The notes beneath the pieces were generated by a model. It was not told where the DNA came from, did no database searches, and worked only from the letters and a program-made list of their open reading frames with translations. Shown here piece by piece: positions 57,155 through 64,000 of a stretch of 64,000 nt of DNA. Each line of letters opens with the position of its first letter. The stretch's first letter is position 1. The stretch is from Hyaloperonospora brassicae. Its lineage: Eukaryota; Oomycota; Peronosporomycetes; Peronosporales; Peronosporaceae. A program made the position numbers and the translations under genes. Where the stretch lies: NCBI GenBank assembly GCA_947650285.1, contig CANTFL010001469.1:1-64000 (forward strand). The letters are read 5' to 3'.

Positions 57155-60100
57155 ATTTTACACTTAAATAACCCGGCATGTCACTACATTGACAAAAGTG
57201 TATAAAAGTTGCCACAATGAGATAAAGCAGACACCGTTCTTTTTAAAACCACCGCTTGGATATGTTACCTTCTCTTAGAAGAGACTTACACCTTCTAGAA
57301 GTTGGAATGATAAACCTTCTAGATTTACACTAAACGTACGCTTTATAGGAGAGACGATGTCTCGAATGACATCGATGCGTCACTGTAGCAGTCAATATCA
57401 TTTATTTGATTTTTATACGTGCCACTACACGTGCATCGTTTGATCTCGGCTCAGGCTTATTTTCCCTGGGATGACAGTACTTTCAGGATTTGGTGATATA
57501 TTATCACTATGAGTGTCAATCAATGGAGTACGTGCTTTATCGCCCCGCCATTCAATGAGCTTTGGTCAAGGCTTATGTCGCTGCCATGTTCGAAAGTAAA
57601 AAAAACTATGACAATCCAATGCCCAGCGCACTGATCTATTTGGGCAGTGGCTTGCGTTGACATGGCCTTAATTTTATAGCCACGTCGGGTTAACGAATCT
57701 CCACGGCTCCGCATGTTTAGTGCGCGTTTAGCATAAGGATTTGGACCATTAATTATCATATTTCTAGCTGCCTTCAGCCATGCCATGCCTGGGATGAGAC
57801 AACATGTTGCGTAAAAGAGGAAAAACAACGGCGTTCTACGCAAAAACAATAAGATAGAAATTATTTTATAGAACTTTTAGCACAGTGACATTTCTTTCTG
57901 TCGACAGGTGAACAGTGACAGTGTCAATAATTTGTTCTTCCAGCGCCTCATCGTATGTTTGACTCCTTTTCAGGGAATACAGCACGAAGGGGGCGTCTTC
58001 AAGAAAATTAGCCGATCATATCCAATTGTGTGCTGTCGCCATACTATGCAAGGCATCAGCTGGCGTCTCCGAATGTTAATATGTATTCTTAACACATCGT
58101 CAAACTCTTGATACATGCTTCGAATTCGTTCTTTTTGTTGTTATTGCAGGTCGACTGCTGTGTCATTGCCTTATTCCACAACACGCTACGTAAACGCTCA
58201 TGAGGGTAGTATTTATCTGACCCCCGAAAGTTTTAGTTGGTGAACAACTCGGTGTTAAGAGAAAGAATAGAGTGATATGTGCCACTGCATTAGACACAGT
58301 CTCGAATACAGAGTTGTTCTTATCTCTTTGAACTTTCGTTACATACTAATGTACCCATCGTATCTGCATATTTACGATTAGGAGCAACGCTTAGTACCAT
58401 ATGTGACGAGCTGATGATACTGACGCAACATACATTTCACGCCAATAGTACAATGTTGGTCATCATGCATCTTACTATCAAAAGCACGAACATTAGATGC
58501 ATCGACCGATTCCCGTATACTCGTTGCAGAGTTTAGAGGTCTTACGGCGAGTCAAATCTCTTGTGTAAAGATACTAGACAAAACCAAATACAGGTATAAC
58601 TAGGAAGTCTAAGCGGATCCCTCTGTAAGCATGCAATTGACTTGATGTTTCTCCATTCGTCAGGACTTTCAGATTTGCGCCTTTATGAAGTCGTTTGATG
58701 ATGGTCACAAAGTAAGGCGTACATTGATGCCGTGAGAATATTGCATGATTAAGTATCTTATGTCACAGAAATTTAAGCTTTCTCGAAGTCTAGTACGAAG
58801 TATGCATGTCTGGCGTCAAGAAAAGAAATTGTGGTATCCTTACCCTCTTGAACAATATTGACTGTGCCAACCTTAGCCGTCTTCCGATAGTTGCTGTGAT
58901 GATGTCCTTGCTTGTAAAAATGAATGCTGATTCACTTAGATTTGTGTTACTAAATGTTTTCTGGATAAGATGGATGGTTTCACTGTCCGCATTTTATAGC
59001 CAGCATGGAGTAGATATGCTGGTTGATAATCGATCGCATGACTTATTTTCTTAGTCTTTGACCAACATAATCTGCTTGTGAGATAGAGACCAGCTCGGTA
59101 AGATATACGACATCTTGTACGACAAAATCAGCACTGGAATATGTATTATGATATATTTTGCGGTAATTTTTATCGCCAACCTTCCTAATAAGGCATCGAT
59201 CAAGTTGATAGCATCAATGGTCCCAGTTTGCATCAGAAGACTCTTGAATGTATGTCGTAAGCCTTCGTTGTCCTTTGGTACGTAGGAATACAGGGCCAAC
59301 TAAGGTACCGTCAATTCTAAAATTGGTACACATTGTTTGCTTTTGTATGGGCGTTACGGTGACAATCGTGTTTCAGCAGACCTACACGATATTCTCATTA
59401 TTTATGGTTTCCTTGTTTAAATATACGAACAGGTATACGATTGAGCGTGGCGCTCTACTTCGACCAATATTACCTTCGTTCGATCGCCGCAATGTTGTTT
59501 CGTAGTGCGTAAGCGACAATACGATTATGTTAAGGACTTCAGCATATGTGACCCCTGCAGTCCACAATGTCTCGTGACATGCTGAGAGTATTTTTAGCCA
59601 GAATCCTGGCTTCCGTTGGTACGATTTGTACAAGTCTTTCTTGGCGTAAAGTTTGGCCGAAATGGAACCTTTTTGTAATATTTTATAATGTGAAACCACA
59701 AAAGCGTTGCGTCAGTTTATACAAAAATGTTGTACGTATCAATTTAAAGATAAAATTTACGGTAATGCTCTGAAATAACTTCATTTACGCGATTTTGTGC
59801 GAAAGTGGCGACTGAAACTATTCGAGGCTTCTTTACCATAGAGGGATTTTCTAGCTACGTGAGATGGTTTATAAACCAGTACGTCACACCTGTGCTTGTA
59901 AATTGTGTTCTACATCAAGGCTGATTACGTACAAGCTTGGACGTAACGTAAAAACGATATAGTCTACTGAATGCTTTGCCGTAGACTGCAGCCGGGTAGA
60001 AATTGGTAAGATAAGATAGGTTTTATAATGAAAAAAAGATGATTGGACATTTTCTTCTGGTGAGCAATTTGACGATAGTATCAATAAGTCGCCACTTGTA

Positions 60101-60523
60101 AATAAGCTCGCATGATCCAGGCAGGTTGTGTGACGTTGAAGTAGGATAAATGGATCGATCGCTTCTGCCATAGAGAGCACAAATAAGATTCCTTACCGCA
60201 GAAAATAAAACAGCTAAAAGTCTAGATCTCAGAGAGGGCATAATAAACGTTCCATAGTAGCGTGGGTGGCCACTGCGTAGATATTGACTCAGTAAACGAC
60301 ATTCTCTGGTTTATATGTTAAATTGCCATGTAATGAGGAGTTAATGAACCGATTCACAACGGAAATTATCGGAAATTACATAATGCATGTGTGGAATATT
60401 TAAGGGACGGAAATAGGCCCTGGAAACACATGCTGCAGAGCCTCAGGATGCGTCTCTAGGATGTGTATCCATTAGTACAGAAACATGTGAAAAGGTCCAG
60501 CCATGTAACGTATCCTTCCTTCC

Positions 60524-60879
60524 TGTTACGGGGCAAGCTCTTACCAGATGACTGGTAAGACCTTGTGTTTACATAACACAAGGCTCATACTCCCGACGTC
60601 ACTTACACGTGACGTGAGGAAGCGCGAGGAAGTAAACAGAACTTGAAGCTCTGTATAAGGAAAAATCAAACTGTGTTTAATACAGTTACGTTTCCTAATA
60701 AATCATCTTTGTCTTAGTCGAACTATAATAAACTACAATATCTTATGTGGGTTTCTTGATCACCACCCATTGCGCGCGTCCAAAAGCGATTGGTAATTAA
60801 TTTGGTTGATGTAGCGTCAACATCAACCAAGAAGTGGAGCACCCAAGAATATTACCATCGTGGTAATATTTTACCAACA
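60524..60879 (+). repeat. Probable solo LTR of a gypsy-type element
   Basis: It starts TGTTACGGGG and can be ended at TTACCAACA (TG...CA, with inverted TGTT/AACA termini), 356 bp. It contains a TATA-like TATAA (60654-60658), then AATAAA (60697-60702) in the same orientation. It also has several strong hairpins: cttaccag/ctggtaag at 60540-60559 and ccttgtgtt/aacacaagg at 60561-60583. There is no polypurine tract to its left and no second LTR, so it is solo. The flanking bases (ttcc left, ttac right) do not form a perfect duplication, so the right end is uncertain. Confidence 0.5.
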
Positions 60880-61826
60880 TTACCTCTTCTCGAGTGATGT
60901 TTATTGAATATTATCTAAATAACTAATATTCAAAATTAATACATTCGTATCAATTTTATGCAACGGGCTCATCCCGTTCCACGTCCAAGTTTGTCGCCCT
61001 CCCCCTCGACCGGTGCGTGGCTAACTGTTGATCAGAGAAAGATGGGATTTCTGTTTCAGAAGGCTAAAAAATCGTTTTCCAAACGCCCAATAAATGGAAG
61101 TGGTACCCTAGGTGATGATATGGCCGACTAAAGAGCCGTTACCGTCTTGCGACGAATCTCAATATAAAGCGTCGCTAGTATATGCATCGTTCCCGATCTC
61201 CTCTAATGCGTCAGTCTTCCCTGATGGATCAGGATCCTTAGAAGAGTTGATATCGTCGTGTATGTCTTATCGAAAAGGCAATCCCACTTCGGCCTGAACC
61301 CCATTTAGCCTTTACCCTATCGCACTTCTAAGGTATATTATGCCATTCGTTGAATACTTTCATATGATGTGTTGCGTAAAACTGCCTCCCACTTTGATAG
61401 ACCAATCATTACTATATATTGCAAATTTGTAAACAAATAGCATATGTATAATGCAACACGCATCTGTTCGTTTAAAGCAGGTTTAATCACACCTGTATCA
61501 TGTATACTGCCATTTCGCATCGTTCATTTCTGGTAGGAGTACTGTTAAGCGTTAGCCGTTGCCATCTGCAACCACCACGTCCCTTACTTATTGTAAATCT
61601 CTATTGAATACAGCCATAGCTTGCAGTAAGCGTGACCCTCCCCAAAATGTCCGCCGTGATCTATAGACCCTACCACAGAAGTAGTCCTGTGATATTTAGA
61701 GTTCCGCTGTGATGCTGTGATGCCTTCCGAAGTGGTCAGCGTCGGCATATCCGAGAAAGTTTTAGTACTTTAGCTTCCTTATAAAACACCTAGGTGCACG
61801 CCGTATCGGAGGTTGCCAGAACAGTT
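60880..61826. other. AT-rich intergenic region
   Basis: Only short frames (61 codons at most) and no motifs. Nothing recognisable. Confidence 0.4.
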
Positions 61827-61998
61827 TCTCCTCCGACTTCGCATTGGAACCATATATCGCAGCGGCAGTCGACGATTCCTTCATCGCGATGTTACCATTG
61901 AGACCAGTGCCAGACGCAGATTCGTACCCGGAGTAGTTCGGGACGTGTAGCCAGGTGGCTGTAGTCGTAGCCAAAAGACGAATAATAGTCCGGAAAAT
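61827..61998 (-). pseudogene. Ancient GY gene relic (C-terminal fragment)
   Basis: On the minus strand the DNA matches the GY genes from the second PDYYSSFGY block into the tail: cggactattattcgtctttt, then GYESASGTGLNGN (GY: GYESASGASVDGN) and KESSTAAA followed by KSEEK (GY: KSDEK). A 1-bp deletion between these blocks shifts the frame, and many substitutions are present, so it is far older than the array copies. It lies about 575 bp beyond the 3' end of glutamate synthase, in the same orientation as that gene. No N-terminal part is recognisable. Confidence 0.85.
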
Positions 61999-62571
61999 CT
62001 GGGCTACACAGCTTTGACATTATCAATTCAGTGACTGCAGAGGCTGGACTGGTGAGCAAATTTGCTCGCACGAGAAGTTAGATGCCGTGCGTCATGACAA
62101 TTTCACCATGATGATGGTCATCGTACGAACGACGCGTCGTCAACTACAAATGACATTTGCAACAGCCACTTGGTGTCGGGATTACGGTGTAGACGTACAT
62201 TCGAATCAGTGGCAGTAGCAGTGCGGATATACTGATTTGTGCTAACCAGAGCTAAGTCCTACACAACGTACGAACTCCGTACATGGTTTTGACCTTTTGA
62301 TGTGTTGTCCACCATACGGAATTCTGTGACTATTTTGGGGTCTACATGAGCAGATCACTTCGCTGCATATCGGTCTTTATTGTTGACGCCGCGTAGGAGT
62401 AAGCTGAATCATTCGGATGTCACAAATGAATAGGCTCAACTGTTTATTTAGACAGCTTTTCCTGGCTCTAGCAACAAAACATTCGCTCTGGTCTGCGATC
62501 ATATAACACTTTATTATGTCTATGTGCTCATTGCCACATATCAACACCACCCAACATCGCGCGTACGGACC
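61999..62571. other. Region 3' of glutamate synthase
   Basis: No gene is seen. It holds the 3' UTR of the glutamate synthase gene and a candidate polyadenylation signal at 62510-62515. Further left there are no motifs. Confidence 0.5.
62510..62515 (-). terminator. Candidate polyadenylation signal AATAAA for glutamate synthase
   Basis: AATAAA occurs on the minus strand 57 bp after the stop codon at 62572. The match is exact, but oomycete polyadenylation signals are weakly conserved. Confidence 0.45.
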
Positions 62572-64000
62572 CTAGACGGAAGCGAAAGCTGCCTTGTTCG
62601 CCTCCTCCGCAACAGCGGCTTGCTGCAAAATCACTCGCTCGTAGTCGTACGGCATCACGCGCACGAACTTTGCAATAGATGTATCCCAGTTGTCCAGCAC
62701 CTCCTGCGCCTTGGGAGATTGTGTGCGGTCCAGGTGTTTCGAAAGAAGAGCCTTCAGCTCCTCGATCTCAGTGTCCGACGCAGTTTCAGTCAGCGCGCCC
62801 ACGCCAACCATGCCCAGATTGCACTTCTTCTCGAAGCTATTGTTTTCGTCGTAAATGTAGGCAATGCCACCCGACATACCTGCAGCGAAGTTGCGACCAG
62901 TAGAGCCGAGGACAACCACGCGACCGCCAGTCATGTATTCACAGCCGTGATCGCCCACACCTTCAACTACAGCTTTTACGCCAGAATTACGCACGCAGAA
63001 TCGCTCGCCAGCCTTGCCTGAGAAAAAAGCCTCGCCACTCGTAGCACCGTATAGCACGGCGTTGCCGACAATCACATTCTCTGGGTTCGCGCGCTCCGAG
63101 AAGTCCGGACTCGGGTACACTGACACCTCACCGCCAGAAAGTGCCTTGCCTACGTAGTCGTTCGAGTCGCCCTCCAAGTCAAGACGAACGCCCTTGGCAA
63201 GGCCGAACGCCAGACTCTGACCACCGTGGCCCTTCAGCTTTAAGTGGATTGTCCCGTCAGGAAGACCTTCCTCACCGTAACGCTTACAGATCTCATGCGA
63301 TAGCGTGGCGCCAAGCGTACGGTCCAAATTCGTTGCAACCTCTTCGATCACTACCGGGACCCTGCTTTCCAACGCGTCCTTAGCTTTTGCGATCAGGCGC
63401 ATGTCAATGCATTTCTCAACCTCGTGGTTCTGCTCAATTTCTTTTTTCACCCCTGCACCCTCATTCAACGTGCTAGCGTTTATCAACAGCGGGGAGAGGT
63501 CGAGCTTGCGGCTCTTGTAGTGCAGGGCATCCTCATTCACCTTGAGAAGGTCCGCGCGACCGATCAAGTCATCAAGCTTGCGGAATCCCAGGCGACGCAT
63601 GTAGTCTTGCACCTCCTCGGCAAGCATAAACATAAAGTTCATGACGTGCTCTGGCTGGCCCTGGAACTTCTTGCGTAGTTCCGGATCCTGTGTAGCGACT
63701 CCTACTGGGCACGTGTTCAAGTGACACTTGCGCATCATGATACAGCCCAGAGCGATCAACGGACCCGTAGCAAATCCGTATTCTTCAGCACCAAGCAGAG
63801 CAGCAACCATCACATCACGACCAGTTTTCAGCTGGCCATCGGTCTGCAGTTTTACGCGCGAACGGAGATCGTTCAGCACCAGCGTCTGCTGCGTCTCTGC
63901 AAGGCCCAACTCCCACGGAAGACCGCCATTTTTAACACCAGTCCAGGACGACGCACCAGTGCCACCATCGTGACCAGATATAGTGATGTGGTCTGACTTG
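62572..64000 (-). CDS. Glutamate synthase (GOGAT), large-subunit C-terminal part, partial at the window edge
   Basis: The frame is open to base 64000 and continues beyond it; about 475 residues are visible, ending at TAG 62572-62574. The protein carries the FMN/synthase-domain motif SGHDGGTGASSW near the edge, the 3Fe-4S cluster cysteines CX5CX4C (CIMMRKCHLNTC, 63709-63744) and the C-terminal GXGXG-type beta-helix domain (GHGGQSLAFG, GDHGCEYMTGG, GMSGGIAYIYD). The enzyme makes two glutamates from glutamine and 2-oxoglutarate, the key step of ammonium assimilation after glutamine synthetase. The chain ends about 15 residues after the usual large-subunit end (VRVMPYDYERVIL). No NAD(P)H-oxidising beta region follows, unlike the fused fungal and plant NADH-GOGAT; a separate small subunit may exist elsewhere. 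No intron is seen. Confidence 0.95.
   Translation of the reverse strand, partial: KSDHITISGHDGGTGASSWTGVKNGGLPWELGLAETQQTLVLNDLRSRVKLQTDGQLKTGRDVMVAALLGAEEYGFATGPLIALGCIMMRKCHLNTCPVGVATQDPELRKKFQGQPEHVMNFMFMLAEEVQDYMRRLGFRKLDDLIGRADLLKVNEDALHYKSRKLDLSPLLINASTLNEGAGVKKEIEQNHEVEKCIDMRLIAKAKDALESRVPVVIEEVATNLDRTLGATLSHEICKRYGEEGLPDGTIHLKLKGHGGQSLAFGLAKGVRLDLEGDSNDYVGKALSGGEVSVYPSPDFSERANPENVIVGNAVLYGATSGEAFFSGKAGERFCVRNSGVKAVVEGVGDHGCEYMTGGRVVVLGSTGRNFAAGMSGGIAYIYDENNSFEKKCNLGMVGVGALTETASDTEIEELKALLSKHLDRTQSPKAQEVLDNWDTSIAKFVRVMPYDYERVILQQAAVAEEANKAAFASV

Larger units (their letters stand above)
50061..60523. other. AT-rich intergenic region with scattered relics
   Basis: About 10 kb without an intact gene. 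The longest frame is 158 codons (53921-54397, plus). A possible gypsy relic lies at 56960-57154. A (TA)n run sits at about 52328-52342. At 57220-57330 there are several TTCTAGAA-type palindromes. The rest shows only short frames without motifs. Confidence 0.45.

Noticed and set aside
62524..63021. 165-codon plus-strand frame opposite glutamate synthase
   Set aside because: It lies antisense to a well-supported conserved coding region and shows no domain of its own.

Overview
The window reads as nuclear DNA of a eukaryote, most likely a plant-pathogenic oomycete (Phytophthora or downy-mildew type). This is inferred, not proven. The grounds are intron-free genes for a repetitive secreted protein, an oomycete-like initiator (YCAYTYY) upstream of each, several kinds of retrotransposon, a eukaryotic-style glutamate synthase, and large AT-rich stretches of decayed repeats. 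No bacterial operons, rRNA, tRNA or CRISPR arrays were seen.

Region by region: (1) 1-1365 is a LINE fragment (minus strand). It is fused at about 1366 to the 3' part of a glycine/tyrosine-rich gene (called GY here). (2) 1366-14935 is a head-to-tail array of about 2.1 kb units: one 5'-truncated GY copy and six complete 374-codon GY genes, all on the plus strand. The units are nearly identical. Every difference in unit length is explained by one (CA)n microsatellite in the leader. (3) 14941-24012 is a long, inactivated LINE (L1, minus strand) with ORF1 (zinc knuckle) and ORF2 (endonuclease, RT, zinc-binding region, RNase H). A solo copia LTR with a perfect target-site duplication is inserted in it. 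(4) 24245-25147 is an inverted, truncated GY unit. It is joined directly to a 5'-truncated second LINE (L2, plus strand, 25148 to about 32760). About 2.5 kb of L2 is almost identical to L1, in inverted orientation. (5) A copia-type LTR retrotransposon (27936-32739, minus strand, TSD AGCGT) sits inside the 3' UTR of L2. Its gag-pol frame is open except for one TAA. (6) 32761-42500 is AT-rich with only relics and a 15-bp minisatellite at 38760-39210. (7) 42500-50060 is an old, heavily mutated third LINE copy (L3). (8) 50061-62571 is AT-rich. It holds a probable solo gypsy-type LTR near 60.5 kb and a decayed GY relic at 61.8-62.0 kb. (9) 62572-64000 is the 3' end of a glutamate synthase gene (minus strand), the only recognisable housekeeping gene.

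The main biological content is the GY gene family: a predicted secreted protein with a signal peptide, a His-rich segment, Tyr/Gly/Asp/Lys repeats and a charged tail. It is recently amplified and flanked by LINE pieces on both sides. The transposons appear to have shaped the locus through nested insertion, inverted duplication and apparent sequence homogenisation. The old GY relic beside glutamate synthase suggests the family has long been in this neighbourhood.
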